A DNA stretch of 64,000 nt from Rhodocyclales bacterium (GTDB lineage Bacteria > Pseudomonadota > Gammaproteobacteria > Burkholderiales > Rhodocyclaceae). Shown one piece after another: positions 46,915-57,451 of this stretch (the first letter of the stretch is position 1; every line of letters starts with the position of its first letter). The stretch lies in NCBI GenBank assembly GCA_016215645.1, contig JACRIX010000093.1, positions 1 through 64,000 on the forward strand, written 5' to 3'. The notes beneath the pieces are model-generated. The model ran no database searches. It had not been told where the DNA came from and saw only the letters and a list, made by a program, of their open reading frames with translations. A program made the position numbers and the translations under genes.

Positions 46915-47883
46915 TCAGCAACCGCCGACGCACTTGCCGTCGGCATTGAACTCCATGGTCTTGCCCGACAGCGGCACATGCACGGGCACCTTGCTGGCCT
47001 TGATGAAAGTCTCGGTGCGCGAACCCGCGCGCACCTTGCCGCCGACGGTGCCGACTTCATTGGCATGCGAGGCGATCACCGCATTCGGCTTGACCAGGTC
47101 GTTGATCACATAGGCCGCCTCGGTCGGGCCGGTGGTGAAGGTGTCGCCGATGTTCATCACCGCCAGCTTGGCGTTGTAGTGGCCGCGCACCACCTTGTCC
47201 TGGTCGCCGGTGATACCGGTGTCGCCGGAAAGGTAGGCCACCAGGCCGTTGCTGAACTTCAGCACGTAGCCCGTGGCCTCGCCGACATAGGCGCCGATGC
47301 CGGCGTCCTTGAGGTATTGGCCGAGCACGCCGCCGATCAGGTCGGGATCGAGGGCATTGCTGTGAATCGCGGTGACGGTGGAAATGGCCACACCGCCGAC
47401 CTTCTGCGTCGCGCCGAAGCGGGCGAGGATGGAGTTCTTCGGGTCGCCGCCGGCAGCCTTCAGCTTGTTGCCGAAGAAACCTGCCATTTCCGAGCCGGTG
47501 ACCATCTTGGCGCCCTTGGCGACGGCGATGTTCACCGCGCTGGAATTGGGCATGGCCGAGACCGAGGTGTCGGGCTTGTCGCAGGCGCCGGAGTTGGGCG
47601 CTTTGTTGTGGGCGTTGCCGACGTGGTCGCCGTGCATGTGGCTGACCAGGACGACGTCGATCTTGCCCAGGCGCGGGTCGTCGGCGCCGGCCACGGTGCG
47701 GCCCGGGTCGTAGAGCACGCGTGTGCCGCTCGGGTCCTCGAAGATCATGGCGCGATCGAGCGGGCAGAACTCGCCATCGATGCCGCCGAGCGGGGTGACC
47801 TTGACGTTCTGGGCGAGGGTGGGCTGGGCAAGTGCGGCGGCGCCGAGCAGCGCGGCCGTGCGAAACAGTGTGTCGGTGTTCAT
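46915..47883 (-). CDS. Exported metallo-beta-lactamase fold hydrolase
   Basis: 322 residues from an ATG preceded by AGGAG. The signal peptide (LFRTAALLGAAALAQPTLA) is followed by an MBL fold with the metal motif SHMHGDHVGN, a further loop LSGDTGITGD and a late IASHANEVG. The second half resembles UlaG or zinc-dependent hydrolases. A cysteine-rich end is CVGGC. The substrate is unknown; it is periplasmic. Confidence 0.88.
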   Translation of the reverse strand: MNTDTLFRTAALLGAAALAQPTLAQNVKVTPLGGIDGEFCPLDRAMIFEDPSGTRVLYDPGRTVAGADDPRLGKIDVVLVSHMHGDHVGNAHNKAPNSGACDKPDTSVSAMPNSSAVNIAVAKGAKMVTGSEMAGFFGNKLKAAGGDPKNSILARFGATQKVGGVAISTVTAIHSNALDPDLIGGVLGQYLKDAGIGAYVGEATGYVLKFSNGLVAYLSGDTGITGDQDKVVRGHYNAKLAVMNIGDTFTTGPTEAAYVINDLVKPNAVIASHANEVGTVGGKVRAGSRTETFIKASKVPVHVPLSGKTMEFNADGKCVGGC

Positions 47884-47946
47884 GGTTTTCTCCTGTGGGG
47901 CTGCCTGTCTTGTTGTCTGGAACCGCGGCGCCACGCTACCACGATT

Positions 47947-48945
47947 TCATTTCGATGTATCTGGCACTGCGGCATACAGCGCGGTCAGCCGTGCCGCTTC
48001 CTCGGCCACGCGGCGCCGCAGGTCGGGCGGTGCCAGCACTTCGACGTCGGCGCCGAACCTGAGGATGTCCATGATCAGCTCGCGGTGATCGGCGTAGGGG
48101 AATTCCAGCCGCCAGGAACCGTCGGCATCGAAGCTGCCCTTCTGCTTCGGATGCCAGGTTTCCTGTGCCACCCAGCGCGCGCGCTTGGGCGTGAAGCGCA
48201 GCTTCGCGTGCTGCAGCTTGCGCCCGGAGAAGATGCCATAGCCGGCACCGAGCACTTCGTCCAGGCTGCGATGTGAGACTTCGCGGGCTTTCTTCTCGAT
48301 GACGTTGCATTCGCGGATCGAATCGAGGGCAAAGTTGCGGATGTCGTTGCGCAGGTGGCACCAGGCATCGAGGTACCAGTTCTCGCGGTAATACACCAGG
48401 CGCTGCGGCGAGACTTCGCGCTCGGTGGTCTCGCCGCTGCCGCGGGCGAAATAGGTGATGGCCAGACGCTTGCGACGCAGCAGGGCGGCGCCGACCTTTT
48501 CGAAATGCGCGAGCTTGAGGTCGCGGCGGCCCAAGCCGACGATCATCACCCGGCGGCGGATTTCCTCGGCGGTGTTTTCGGCGCTGCCGAGCAGGCTGTT
48601 CAGCCGCGCGATCAGCGGCTGGATGTGCGGCGTGAGGATGCCGCCGGGGTCGAGGTCGGTGAGCAGGTGCTGCATGGTCAGGAGCGCATGCACCTCGCCT
48701 GAGTTGAACCACAGGCCGGGCAATTCGTACTGGGCGCCACCATCGGGATGCGGGGTGTCGAAGCGGTAGCCACCGGCATCGCGGTCCCAGACGATGGGCG
48801 CGTTGAGCCGGTTGCGCATGTATTCGAGGTCGCGCTTGAGCGTCGCGCGCGAGACTTCAAGGGCCGCCATCAGATCGACGAAGGGCACGAGCTTGCGGTC
48901 GTGGATCATCTGGTCGATCTTGTAGAAGCGCTCAGTGCGATCCAT
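47947..48945 (-). CDS. WYL-domain transcription regulator
   Basis: 332 residues. The N-terminal HTH_11 domain (FVDLMAALEVSRATLKRDLEYMRN) is followed by a WYL ligand-sensing domain with REVSPQRLVYYRENWYLDAWCHL and the C-terminal extension LEFPYADHRELIMDILRFGADVEVLAPPDLR. WYL regulators bind nucleic acid or nucleotide ligands. Its start overlaps the rsgA stop by 14 bases. Confidence 0.92.
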   Translation of the reverse strand: MDRTERFYKIDQMIHDRKLVPFVDLMAALEVSRATLKRDLEYMRNRLNAPIVWDRDAGGYRFDTPHPDGGAQYELPGLWFNSGEVHALLTMQHLLTDLDPGGILTPHIQPLIARLNSLLGSAENTAEEIRRRVMIVGLGRRDLKLAHFEKVGAALLRRKRLAITYFARGSGETTEREVSPQRLVYYRENWYLDAWCHLRNDIRNFALDSIRECNVIEKKAREVSHRSLDEVLGAGYGIFSGRKLQHAKLRFTPKRARWVAQETWHPKQKGSFDADGSWRLEFPYADHRELIMDILRFGADVEVLAPPDLRRRVAEEAARLTALYAAVPDTSK

Positions 48946-49810
48946 GGCGGGATTCGGATATGAATTGGCGGAAGTGATCCAGTCTGCGAGGATGGATTAT
49001 GCCTTCTGCAAGTGCCTGTTTGATCGCGCAGCCGGGCTCGGCGTCGTGCTGGCAGTCGCGGAAGCGGCACTGGCCGAGGAAAGGGCGAAACTCGGCGAAA
49101 CCGAACTCGATTTCCTGGGCGGTGAGGTGCTTGAGGCCGAATTCCTGCAGGCCGGGGCTGTCGATCAGGGTGCCGCCCGGGCAGGTATCACCGGGAAGCT
49201 TGTAGAGGCGGGCGTAGGTGGTGGTGTGCTTGCCGGAATCCAGCGCGGTGGAGAGTTCGCGCGTCGGCGCCGCGGCACCGGGCACCAGGGCATTGGTCAA
49301 GGTGGATTTGCCCATGCCGGACTGGCCCACCAGCACCGAGCTTTCGCCGGCCAGCAGCGGCAGCAAGGGCGAGGGATCGAACCTTGCCGAGAGTTCGACG
49401 ACACGGCAGCCTAAGGCGATGTAGGGCGCCAGCAGCTTCCTGGCCGCGGGCAGCGCGGCGACCAGGTCGCACTTGTTGAGCACGATGGTGGTGGCGAGGC
49501 CCTGGTGCTCGGCGGCGACCAGGGCGCGGGAAAGCAGCATGTCGGAGAACGACGGGTCGGTGGCGACCACCAGCAGCAGTTGCGTGGCATTGGCGGCGAT
49601 CAGTTTCTGCCGGTAGGCGTCGCTGCGGTAGAGCAGGCTGCGGCGAGCGCCATGGCCCATGATCTGGCCGTCGGGGCTCAGCTGGACTTCGTCGCCGACG
49701 GCCAGCAGGCTTTTCTTGCCTTTCGGGTAGCCGGTGGCGATGCGGCCGTCGGCAAGTTCGATCTCATAGTGCCGCCCGAAGGCGGCGACAATGGTGCCGG
49801 CGGCGTTCAA
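48932..49810 (-). CDS. rsgA: Ribosome small-subunit GTPase RsgA
   Basis: 292 residues. An OB fold is followed by a circularly permuted GTPase domain: G4 LNKCD, G1 GQSGMGKST, G2 (TTTYARLY), G3 DSPG. The C-terminal zinc site is CRFRDCQHDAEPGC. RsgA assists 30S maturation. It is close to phhB (6-base gap) and the M48 protease, all on one minus-strand unit. Confidence 0.97.
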   Translation of the reverse strand: MNAAGTIVAAFGRHYEIELADGRIATGYPKGKKSLLAVGDEVQLSPDGQIMGHGARRSLLYRSDAYRQKLIAANATQLLLVVATDPSFSDMLLSRALVAAEHQGLATTIVLNKCDLVAALPAARKLLAPYIALGCRVVELSARFDPSPLLPLLAGESSVLVGQSGMGKSTLTNALVPGAAAPTRELSTALDSGKHTTTYARLYKLPGDTCPGGTLIDSPGLQEFGLKHLTAQEIEFGFAEFRPFLGQCRFRDCQHDAEPGCAIKQALAEGIIHPRRLDHFRQFISESRHGSH

Positions 49811-49816
49811 CGAGGG

Positions 49817-50155
49817 TTACAGCGCGAACAGGGCATCGATCTTGGCCGCGCAGATGAAGTCGTTTTCCGACAGGCCGCCGATGGCATGGGTGGTATAGCT
49901 CACCGTGCACTGGCCCCAGCCGACGGCAAGGTCGGGGTGGTGGTCTTCGCGGTGCGAGATCCAGGCCGTGGCATTGACGAAGGCCATGGTCTCGTAATAG
50001 TTCTTGAATTTGTAGGTTTTGTTGATGATGTTGCCGCTGCGCTGCCAACTGTCGAGGGTGGCCAGAAGCTTCGCGGCTTCGGCGTCGGCGAGCGGCGGCA
50101 CGCCGCCTTCGCAGGGCTTGCATTTTCCTTTGGCGAGATCGCAGACCGTGTTCAT
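49817..50155 (-). CDS. phhB: Pterin-4a-carbinolamine dehydratase
   Basis: 112 residues. Dehydrates 4a-hydroxytetrahydrobiopterin. The hallmark HREDHHPDL and VSYTTHAIGGLSENDF are present. A short cysteine-containing N-terminal extension (CDLAKGKCKPCEGG) is common in proteobacterial members. It lies 9 bases after the M48 protease. Confidence 0.94.
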   Translation of the reverse strand: MNTVCDLAKGKCKPCEGGVPPLADAEAAKLLATLDSWQRSGNIINKTYKFKNYYETMAFVNATAWISHREDHHPDLAVGWGQCTVSYTTHAIGGLSENDFICAAKIDALFAL

Positions 50156-50164
50156 ATTTCTTCC

Positions 50165-51409
50165 TTACGCGTGGTGCAGCCGCGCGATGCGCTGGCTGGC
50201 GGGTGGGTGCGAATCGTGGAACAGCGAATGCAGCGGGTCGGGTGTCAGTGTTGCGGCATTGTCGCGGTAGAGCTTGACCAGCGCCGCGATCAGGTCGGCG
50301 GCGGCGGTCTGCTGCGCGGCATAGGCGTCGGCTTCGTATTCGTGCTGGCGCGACAGGGCAGAGGTGAGTGGCGCCAGCGGGAACATGAAAATCGGCAGCA
50401 CCATCGAGAACAGCATCAGCCCCATCGCCGTGCTGCCAGCGCCGACTCCCAGGCCTGCGTAGAACCAGGGCTGGTCGATCAACTGGCCGAGCAGCCAGAG
50501 GAAGGCGAGGCTCATCACGCCCATCAGCGCGATGCGCTTGACCACGTGCTTGTGGCGGAAGTGGCCGAGCTCGTGCGCCAGCACCGCCTCGATTTCCTGC
50601 GGCGCCAGCTTTTCCAGCAGGGTGTCGAAGAAGACGATGCGCTTGGCCCGGCCGAAGCCGGTGAAATAGGCATTGCCGTGGGCCGAGCGCTTCGAGCCGT
50701 CCATGACGAAGAGGCCGGAACTGGCGAATCCGCAGCGCGTCAGCAGGGCCTCGATGCGCTCCTTGAGCGAGGCATCTTCCAGCGGGGTGAACTTGTTGAA
50801 CAGCGGCGCAATGACGGTAGGGTAGAGGAACAGGATCAGCAGGTTGGTCGCCAGCCACAGCAGCCAGACATAGAGCCACCAGTTGCGGCCCATGGCGTCC
50901 ATCAGCCAGAGCACGGCATAGAGCAGCGGGCCGCCGATGGCGACGGTGAGTATCGCGCCTTTGGCGAGATCGGCGAGCCAGAGCGGCCAGGTCAGCTTGT
51001 TGAAGCCGAAGCGTTCCTCAAGCACGAAGCTGCGGTACAGGCTGGCCGGCAGACCGATGATGAAGCCGATCAGGCCGGCGGCGGCGAACAGTGCCAGGCC
51101 CTGCATATGGCCGGCACCGAGCCAGCTGCGCAAGGCGCCGTCGATCAGCGCCAGTGCGCCGCCGAGCGTAAACACGAGCAGCAGCACGCTGTCGATGAGC
51201 ATCTCGACGAAGCCCAGGCGAAGCTTGGCGGCGGTGTAGTCGGCGGCCTTGCGGTGGTCGACGAGTTCGATGCGGCCAAAGAAGTCGGCCGGAACAGTAT
51301 CGCGGTGGGCGGTGACGTGGCGCAGGTGGCGCAAGTCCAGCCAGAGCCGCAAGCCGGTGGACAGCAGCAGCGCGGTGACGAAGATCAGGGTGAAGGTTTG
51401 CGGGGTCAT
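50165..51409 (-). CDS. M48 family membrane zinc protease (Ste24/CAAX type)
   Basis: 414 residues with several TM helices. Zinc site [10 protein letters not shown] near 280 plus a downstream glutamate in [13 protein letters not shown]-terminal features ([17 protein letters not shown]) match the Ste24-like M48 group rather than HtpX. It is probably involved in membrane protein quality control. A dispersed repeat inside the gene encodes VGAGSTAM in a loop. It is divergent from orn, 55 bases away. Confidence 0.92.
   Translation of the reverse strand: MTPQTFTLIFVTALLLSTGLRLWLDLRHLRHVTAHRDTVPADFFGRIELVDHRKAADYTAAKLRLGFVEMLIDSVLLLVFTLGGALALIDGALRSWLGAGHMQGLALFAAAGLIGFIIGLPASLYRSFVLEERFGFNKLTWPLWLADLAKGAILTVAIGGPLLYAVLWLMDAMGRNWWLYVWLLWLATNLLILFLYPTVIAPLFNKFTPLEDASLKERIEALLTRCGFASSGLFVMDGSKRSAHGNAYFTGFGRAKRIVFFDTLLEKLAPQEIEAVLAHELGHFRHKHVVKRIALMGVMSLAFLWLLGQLIDQPWFYAGLGVGAGSTAMGLMLFSMVLPIFMFPLAPLTSALSRQHEYEADAYAAQQTAAADLIAALVKLYRDNAATLTPDPLHSLFHDSHPPASQRIARLHHA
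50424..50452 (+). repeat. Dispersed VGAG repeat, copy 9 (inside protease gene)
   Basis: ATCGCCGTGCTGCCAGC then GCCGACTCCCAG. On the minus strand in frame it encodes VGAGSTAM, the same peptide pattern as copies 1 and 3. Confidence 0.7.
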
Positions 51410-51464
51410 ATGGGCGGAACGCTGTGCGAGAATGCCGCGATCACGGCATGGTCTGCGGAAAATT

Positions 51465-52010
51465 ATGGCACAGGATCAAAACGCGCTCGTCTGGCTGGAC
51501 ATGGAAATGACTGGCCTCTTTCCGGAAACGGATCGCATCATCGAGCTTGCGCTGGTGGTGACCAACGCCAATCTCGACATCATTGCCGAGGCGCCGACCT
51601 GGGTGGTGCATCAATCCGACGAGGTGCTGAACGGCATGGACGAGTGGAACCGCAATACCCATGGCAAGTCCGGGCTGATCCAGCGCGTCAAGGACTCGAT
51701 TCTGACCGAGGCGCAGGTGGAAGAGCAGGCCCTGGAGTTCATGCGCCGCCACGTGCCCAAGATGACAACACCGATGTGCGGCAACTCGATCTGCCAGGAC
51801 CGCCGCTTCATGGCGCGCTACATGCCGAAGCTGGAGGACTGGTTCCACTATCGCAACCTTGACGTGTCGACGCTGAAGGAGCTTTGCAAGCGCTGGAAGC
51901 CCGAGGTGGCGAAGGGGCTCAAGAAGCAGGGCAAGCACGAGGCGCTGGCGGATATCCTCGAATCGATCGAGGAAATGAAGTACTACCGCGAGCACTTCAT
52001 CAAGTTGTAA
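51465..52010 (+). CDS. orn: Oligoribonuclease
   Basis: 181 residues from the ATG at 51465. A DEDDh 3'-5' exonuclease that degrades short RNAs and pGpG, the product of cyclic-di-GMP hydrolysis. Motifs [20 protein letters not shown] and [15 protein letters not shown] are intact. Given the many EAL domains in this window, its role in finishing cyclic-di-GMP breakdown is relevant. It abuts the next convergent gene. Confidence 0.97.
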   Translation: MAQDQNALVWLDMEMTGLFPETDRIIELALVVTNANLDIIAEAPTWVVHQSDEVLNGMDEWNRNTHGKSGLIQRVKDSILTEAQVEEQALEFMRRHVPKMTTPMCGNSICQDRRFMARYMPKLEDWFHYRNLDVSTLKELCKRWKPEVAKGLKKQGKHEALADILESIEEMKYYREHFIKL

Positions 52011-53612
52011 TCATTCGGCGCGGCGGTACAGCCGCAACCGCTCGCCCTTGTCGCCATGGCGAGAGGTTTCCTTGAGCAGGGTCCAGCCGGGAACATCCCT
52101 TTCGGCGCCCGGTGAGGTCTGCACGATCATGTGGCGGCAACCGGCGGCACGGTTGGCGCCGACCGTGCGGATGCCATTGAAATAGTCGAGCGAGGCGCGT
52201 TGCGCCAGGCCCAGGCCGCGCCGGGCGACGCAGCCGGGGTTGGCGCCGAGCACCTTGCGCAAGTCGGCGCTGGCGTCACGGTACGTCTTGCCGTAGTCGA
52301 TCCAGGGCAGCCACAGCAGCATCAGCAACACCCAGATGGTCGTGAGGCCGACGCTCCAGCGCGCGGCAGCGCGCCAGGGCGAACGCGGCGTGCGCAGCAT
52401 GACGGTGATCCAGGCCACCGTGGCGGCTATCGCCAGCAGGATGGCCGCGGGGTGGGCTTCGGCGACGAAGCCTGGGGCGGGTTTGCTGAAGTTCTTGGCC
52501 ACGCGCGCCGGTTCACCGGTGAGCATGGCGATGCCGCCCAGCCAGATCAGGCCGGCGACCAGGCTGAAAGTCATCATGCCGAACCAGTCGAAGGCATTCG
52601 CCGCGCCGCGTCGCAGACGGGCCGCAGCGGCGGCGGCGAGCAGGGTCAGCGGCACCAGGGCCGGCAGCAGTGTGGCCGGCTTCGGCGAATCGGCGAGGAA
52701 CAGCAGCAGGGCCCAGACGGCGGCGGTCAGCATCAGGACGTTCTGCGCCAGCAGCGGATTGTGTCGTTCCAGCCAGAGCGCCCACAGTGCCAGCGGCAGC
52801 ACCGGCCAGGCCGCCCAGGCGAGCATTTCGAGGTGATTGACGCCAAGGCCGCCGCGGAAGCCGAGACTGGCCTGTTCCGCGGACCACCACAAGTCGAGCA
52901 GCGATGGCGCCTGTTGCCACAACAGCAGCGGCCACGGCAGGGCCAGCGCCAGGCCAATGCCAAGGGCAATGAGCCAGGCCTTGAGGCTGTCGCGCCGGCG
53001 CCAGCCGGAATGCAGCATCAGCGTCAGCGCGGTGGCCAGTTCGATGGCCGCGATGTCACTGCCGGCGGCAAGAAAGCTGATGCCCAGGCCAGTGCCGAAA
53101 ATCGCGCCGCCGCGCGTGGCATGCTGTTGCCAGATGGCGAGGCCGCGCAGCGTAATGGCAAAACCGGCGATGGCGGCGACGGCCGGCTGGGCATCGTGCA
53201 GCGGCACAAGCATACCCAGGGTGCCGATCGCCAGCAGCGGTGCGGCGAGCGCGGCGCTGCCGCCGTTGAGCCGGTAGGCGGTGCGCGAAATTACTATCAG
53301 GTAGAGTCCGCCGAACATTGCCGAGGCCAGGCGCGCGGCGTCGTGCCAGGGCAGCACGATGCCAAAGATCTTGCCGCAGAGCGCCGCGACCCAGTGGTAA
53401 AGCGGCGGGGTGACCAGCCAGGGATCGCCGGCAATGCGCGGCACCAGCCAGCTGCCATCGGCCATGCCCCAGGCGACGCCGAGATGCAAGGCGTCGTCGA
53501 CCTTCCAGGGATCGTGGCCAACCACGCCGGCCACCAGCCAGATGGCGCACAGAATCCATGCGACGCGACGCGCCAGCAAGGGGGCCGGGGCGCGTTCAAT
53601 CAGGGTTTGCAT
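52011..53612 (-). CDS. Family-39 glycosyltransferase (PMT/ArnT-like)
   Basis: 533 residues with many TM helices. The PMT/ArnT signature near the start is DPWKVDDALHLGVAWGMADG, with the acidic residues in the first loop. Such enzymes transfer sugars from polyprenyl-phosphate donors to lipid A or proteins. A dispersed repeat copy lies near its 3' end. The gene starts downstream of the rpmE terminator. Confidence 0.85.
   Translation of the reverse strand: MQTLIERAPAPLLARRVAWILCAIWLVAGVVGHDPWKVDDALHLGVAWGMADGSWLVPRIAGDPWLVTPPLYHWVAALCGKIFGIVLPWHDAARLASAMFGGLYLIVISRTAYRLNGGSAALAAPLLAIGTLGMLVPLHDAQPAVAAIAGFAITLRGLAIWQQHATRGGAIFGTGLGISFLAAGSDIAAIELATALTLMLHSGWRRRDSLKAWLIALGIGLALALPWPLLLWQQAPSLLDLWWSAEQASLGFRGGLGVNHLEMLAWAAWPVLPLALWALWLERHNPLLAQNVLMLTAAVWALLLFLADSPKPATLLPALVPLTLLAAAAAARLRRGAANAFDWFGMMTFSLVAGLIWLGGIAMLTGEPARVAKNFSKPAPGFVAEAHPAAILLAIAATVAWITVMLRTPRSPWRAAARWSVGLTTIWVLLMLLWLPWIDYGKTYRDASADLRKVLGANPGCVARRGLGLAQRASLDYFNGIRTVGANRAAGCRHMIVQTSPGAERDVPGWTLLKETSRHGDKGERLRLYRRAE
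52260..52281 (-). repeat. Dispersed VGAG repeat, copy 11 (partial)
   Basis: AAGTCGGCGCTGG then CGTCACGG, inside the glycosyltransferase gene. It matches the core but lacks the GCGAT end. Confidence 0.45.
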
Positions 53613-53625
53613 CGATCAACGAATG

Positions 53626-53653
53626 GAAAAAGGCAGCCCGAGAGCTGCCTTTT
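53626..53653. terminator. Bidirectional intrinsic terminator after rpmE
   Basis: AAAAA, GGCAGC, CCGAGA, GCTGCC, TTTTT: a short GC stem flanked by A and T runs. It lies 28 bases past the rpmE stop on the minus strand and would also terminate transcripts on the + strand. Confidence 0.85.
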
Positions 53654-53680
53654 TCGGCGTCACGCAAGGAAGCTCCGCGT

Positions 53681-53890
53681 TCAGGCGGCCTTCTTGCCGT
53701 ATTTCTGGCGGAAGCGCTCGACGCGGCCGGCGGTGTCGACGATCTTCTGCTTGCCGGTGTAGAACGGGTGGCAGGAAGAGCAGACTTCGATGTGCAGGGG
53801 CTTGACGTTGGTCGAGGCGGTCTTGAAGGTGTTGCCGCAGCTGCAAGTGACCTCGATCTCGGCGTACTTGGGGTGAATGCCGTCTTTCAT
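53681..53890 (-). CDS. rpmE: 50S ribosomal protein bL31, zinc-binding form
   Basis: 69 residues from the ATG at 53890. Matches bL31 type [49 protein letters not shown]. Four cysteines in CSC and CSSC form the zinc site of the C+ form, so a zinc-free paralogue may exist elsewhere. It follows rho in the conserved trxA-rho-rpmE order. Confidence 0.97.
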   Translation of the reverse strand: MKDGIHPKYAEIEVTCSCGNTFKTASTNVKPLHIEVCSSCHPFYTGKQKIVDTAGRVERFRQKYGKKAA

Positions 53891-53990
53891 TTCAGTGTCC
53901 TTTGGTTTGCAAGCGCAGCTCGTGGGTTTGGCGAGCCGACAGAGCCAGGCATTATCCGCTAAATCGTCCAGGGATGCAAATTCGAGTGGC

Positions 53991-55250
53991 TTACCGCTGA
54001 CGCATGGCGTCGAAGAACTCACCGTTGTTCTTGGTCGCCTTGACCTTGTCCAGCAGGAACTCCATGGCTTCCATGTCGTCCATGTTGTACAGCAGCTTCC
54101 TCAGGATCCACATTTTCTGCAGCACGGCGGGGACCAGCAGCAGTTCCTCGCGGCGCGTGCCTGAACGGTTGACGTTGATCGCCGGATAGACGCGTTTTTC
54201 CGCCATCTTGCGGTCAAGGTGGATTTCCATGTTGCCGGTGCCCTTGAACTCCTCGTAGATCACGTCGTCCATGCGCGAACCGGTTTCGATCAGGGCGGTG
54301 GCGATGATGGTCAGCGAGCCGCCTTCCTCGACGTTGCGCGCGGCACCGAAGAAGCGCTTGGGCTTCTGCAGGGCGTTGGCGTCGACGCCACCGGTCAACA
54401 CCTTGCCCGAGGCCGGCTGCACGGTGTTGTAGGCGCGGGCGAGGCGGGTGATGGAGTCGAGCAGGATGACCACGTCGCGCTTGTGTTCGACAAGGCGCTT
54501 GGCCTTTTCGATCACCATCTCGGCGACCTGGACGTGGCGCGTGGCGGGTTCGTCGAAGGTCGAGGCGATCACCTCACCCCTGACCGTGCGCAGCATCTCG
54601 GTGACTTCCTCGGGGCGCTCGTCGATCAGCAGCACGATCAGGGTGACGTCGGGATGGTTGGCGGTGATGGCGTGGGCGATGTGCTGCATCATCACCGTCT
54701 TGCCGCTCTTCGGGCTGGCGACCAGCAGGCCGCGCTGACCCTTGCCGATCGGAGCGATCATGTCGATGACACGGCTGGTGATGTTCTCTTCGCTCTTGAT
54801 ATCGCGCTCAAGCAGCATGTGCTCGGTGGGGTGCAGCGGCGTCAGGTTCTCGAACAGGATCTTGTGCTTGGAGGCCTCGGGCGATTCGCCATTGACCTTG
54901 TCTACCTTGACCAGGGCGAAGTAGCGCTCGCCCTCTTTGGGGGAGCGGATCTCGCCTTCGATGGTGTCGCCGGAACGCAGGTTGAAGCGGCGCACCTGGC
55001 TCGGGCTGATGTAGATGTCGTCGGTGCTGGCGAGGTAGGACTCCTCGGGCGCGCGCAGGAAACCGAAGCCGTCAGGAAGGATTTCCAGGACGCCGTCGCC
55101 AAAGATGGTTTCGCCCTTCTTGCCCTGGTTTTTCAGCAGCGCATAGATCAGTTCCTGCTTGCGCAAGCGGTTGGCGCCTTCGATGTTGTTGGCGGCCGCC
55201 ATCTCCAGCAGTTGGCTGACATGATGGGCTTTGAGCTCGGATAGGTGCAT
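53991..55250 (-). CDS. rho: Transcription termination factor Rho
   Basis: 419 residues. RNA-binding cold-shock domain ([33 protein letters not shown]), Walker A PKSGKT, Walker [17 protein letters not shown] and the Q/R loops ([20 protein letters not shown]) are all present. It is hexameric, ATP-dependent and terminates untranslated transcripts. It is separated from trxA by 183 bases with a hairpin. Confidence 0.99.
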   Translation of the reverse strand: MHLSELKAHHVSQLLEMAAANNIEGANRLRKQELIYALLKNQGKKGETIFGDGVLEILPDGFGFLRAPEESYLASTDDIYISPSQVRRFNLRSGDTIEGEIRSPKEGERYFALVKVDKVNGESPEASKHKILFENLTPLHPTEHMLLERDIKSEENITSRVIDMIAPIGKGQRGLLVASPKSGKTVMMQHIAHAITANHPDVTLIVLLIDERPEEVTEMLRTVRGEVIASTFDEPATRHVQVAEMVIEKAKRLVEHKRDVVILLDSITRLARAYNTVQPASGKVLTGGVDANALQKPKRFFGAARNVEEGGSLTIIATALIETGSRMDDVIYEEFKGTGNMEIHLDRKMAEKRVYPAINVNRSGTRREELLLVPAVLQKMWILRKLLYNMDDMEAMEFLLDKVKATKNNGEFFDAMRQR

Positions 55251-55395
55251 GGACTTCCTGCGCGGAAATGCCGGCGGTTGGCGCCGGAACAGAGGGGAAT
55301 CTCGGGGTTGAATTCCGGTGGGAATTCGGTCAGAAGGGAGATCGATTCGACGCCACCAAGGCTTGGGCGCCGGATAATTCTTGGTGTTTCCGTGG

Positions 55396-55420
55396 CGGCC
55401 CGGAATCAGACTCCGGGCCG
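55396..55420 (-). terminator. Hairpin in the trxA-rho leader
   Basis: CGGCCCGGA and TCCGGGCCG form a perfect 9-bp stem with a 7-base loop, 13 bases after the trxA stop and about 145 bases before rho. No T run. It could be the trxA terminator or part of rho autoregulation, which is known to act in the leader in other bacteria. Confidence 0.5.
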
Positions 55421-55433
55421 AAATGTAACGGGA

Positions 55434-55760
55434 TCAGAGGTTGCTGTCAATGAAAGCGGTGAGTTGCGACTTCGACAGGGCGCCGACCTTTTGCGCCTCG
55501 ACGGCGCCGCCCTTGAACAGCAGCAGGGTCGGGATGCCGCGGATGCCGTACTCGCCGGGAACCTTGGGGTTGTCGTCGATGTTCAGCTTGGCGACACGAA
55601 GCTTGCCGTTATAGTCCTTGGCAACCTCGTCCAGGATGGGGGCAATCATCTTGCAGGGGCCGCACCACTCGGCCCAGAAGTCGACCAGGGTCGGGACGGT
55701 CGAGTCGAGTACCTCGGCCTTGAACGTGCTGTCGGAAACGTGGTGAATATGTTCGCTCAT
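55434..55760 (-). CDS. trxA: Thioredoxin
   Basis: 108 residues. Active site [19 protein letters not shown], followed by the cis-proline region [14 protein letters not shown] general cytoplasmic disulfide reductase that also serves the methionine sulfoxide reductases. It precedes rho as in most betaproteobacteria. Confidence 0.99.
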   Translation of the reverse strand: MSEHIHHVSDSTFKAEVLDSTVPTLVDFWAEWCGPCKMIAPILDEVAKDYNGKLRVAKLNIDDNPKVPGEYGIRGIPTLLLFKGGAVEAQKVGALSKSQLTAFIDSNL

Positions 55761-55940
55761 GAAATCCTCGGAGGGGTGTATCAGGGATGCGCATCGTCAG
55801 CCGGGCGGCGCGATGGAAGGAGGCAACTGCTGTCGCCTGCATGCGGAATGCTAGCAAAAAAAACCCGCCATGGCGAACGCCGTCCATGTGCCATTTTTGT
55901 GCGGCAATGGTAAATTGTTCCTTGTCCCCGGAGCCCAGCC

Positions 55941-56264
55941 ATGACTTACGTCGTCACCGAAGCCTGCATCAAGTGCAAATACACCGACTGTGTCGATGTC
56001 TGCCCCGTGGATTGTTTCCACGAAGGGCCGAATTTCCTTGTCATCGATCCCGAGGAGTGCATCGATTGCACCTTGTGTGTGGCCGAGTGCCCGGCCGAGG
56101 CGATCTTCGCCGAGGATGACGTGCCCAGGGGACAGGAACATTTCACGACGCTGAATGCGGAACTGGCGAAGCAATGGCCGGTGATCATCGAGCGCAAGGA
56201 ACCCCCGGCCGATGCCGACGAGTGGCTGAAAAAGGAAGGCAAGCTTTCCCTGCTGGAGCGCTGA
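55941..56264 (+). CDS. fdxA: Seven-iron ferredoxin FdxA
   Basis: 107 residues. 3Fe-4S site from [21 protein letters not shown] and 4Fe-4S site [12 protein letters not shown], in the arrangement of Azotobacter-type FdxA. A cytoplasmic electron carrier. Divergent from trxA. Confidence 0.97.
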   Translation: MTYVVTEACIKCKYTDCVDVCPVDCFHEGPNFLVIDPEECIDCTLCVAECPAEAIFAEDDVPRGQEHFTTLNAELAKQWPVIIERKEPPADADEWLKKEGKLSLLER

Positions 56265-56307
56265 TTTTCCTTGCCCCACCGTTTTTTTTCGTAGTCTGGA
56301 ATATCCC

Positions 56308-57405
56308 ATGGCCGGCAATACCTTTGGTTCGCTGTTCTGCGTCACCTCCTTTGGCGAGTCCCACGGGCCGGCCATCGGCTGCATCGTCGACGGTTGCCCG
56401 CCGGGCATGGAACTCACGGCCGCGGACATCCAGCATGAGCTTGACCGGCGCAAGCCCGGCACTTCGCGCCATGTCACGCAGCGTCGCGAATCCGATACCG
56501 TCGAGATTCTCTCCGGCGTCTTCGAGGGACGCACCACGGGCACGCCGATCGGCCTCCTGATCCGCAACGAGGACCAGCGCAGCAGGGATTACGGCGACAT
56601 CGCCGAGAAGTTCCGCCCGGGTCACGCCGACTACACCTACTGGCAAAAGTATGGCATCCGCGACCATCGCGGCGGCGGCCGCGCCTCGGCACGCGAGACG
56701 GCGGTGCGAGTCGCTGCCGGCGCCGTCGCCCGCAAGTGGCTGAAGGAACGCTATGGCATCACGCTGCGCGGCTGGATGAGCCAGTTGGGTGAGGTAAGGA
56801 TTCCATTTACCGACGAGGCGGCTATTGACGCCAATCCCTTCTTTGCCCCGAATGCGGCCATCGTTCCTGAACTCGAGACTTACATGGATGCCCTGCGCAA
56901 ATCCGGCGATTCGGTGGGCGCCGAAGTCACCGTGGTGGCGCGCGGCGTGCCGGTGGGCTGGGGCGACCCGGTCTATGACCGGCTGGACGCCGACATCGCC
57001 TACGCCATGATGGGCATCAATGCCGTCAAGGGCGTCGAGATCGGCGCCGGTTTCCGCTCGGTGACGCAGAAAGGCAGCGAACACGGCGACGAACTGACAC
57101 CGCAAGGATTTCTCGGCAACAATGCGGGCGGCGTGCTGGGCGGGATATCCACCGGCCAGGACGTCGTGGTGCGCATGGCGGTGAAGCCGACCTCCAGCAT
57201 CCGCATCCCGCGCCGGACCATCAATCTCGCCGGCGGGCCTACCGAGATATCCACCCTTGGCCGCCACGATCCCTGCGTCGGCATTCGCGCCACGCCGATC
57301 GCCGAGGCCATGCTGGCCCTGGTGCTGATCGATGCCGCGCTGCGCCACCGCGCCCAGTGCGCTGACGTCACCTGCCCGACGCCGAAGATCGCGGGCCAGG
57401 GCTGA
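56308..57405 (+). CDS. aroC: Chorismate synthase
   Basis: 365 residues. FMN-dependent elimination of EPSP phosphate to give chorismate, the last step of the shikimate pathway. Motifs [41 protein letters not shown] and the C-terminal [17 protein letters not shown] are intact. Starts 43 bases after fdxA. Confidence 0.98.
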   Translation: MAGNTFGSLFCVTSFGESHGPAIGCIVDGCPPGMELTAADIQHELDRRKPGTSRHVTQRRESDTVEILSGVFEGRTTGTPIGLLIRNEDQRSRDYGDIAEKFRPGHADYTYWQKYGIRDHRGGGRASARETAVRVAAGAVARKWLKERYGITLRGWMSQLGEVRIPFTDEAAIDANPFFAPNAAIVPELETYMDALRKSGDSVGAEVTVVARGVPVGWGDPVYDRLDADIAYAMMGINAVKGVEIGAGFRSVTQKGSEHGDELTPQGFLGNNAGGVLGGISTGQDVVVRMAVKPTSSIRIPRRTINLAGGPTEISTLGRHDPCVGIRATPIAEAMLALVLIDAALRHRAQCADVTCPTPKIAGQG

Positions 57406-57451
57406 TAGAATTTTTTCGACCTACTGCAAACCAATATTCAGGGAAGAAATC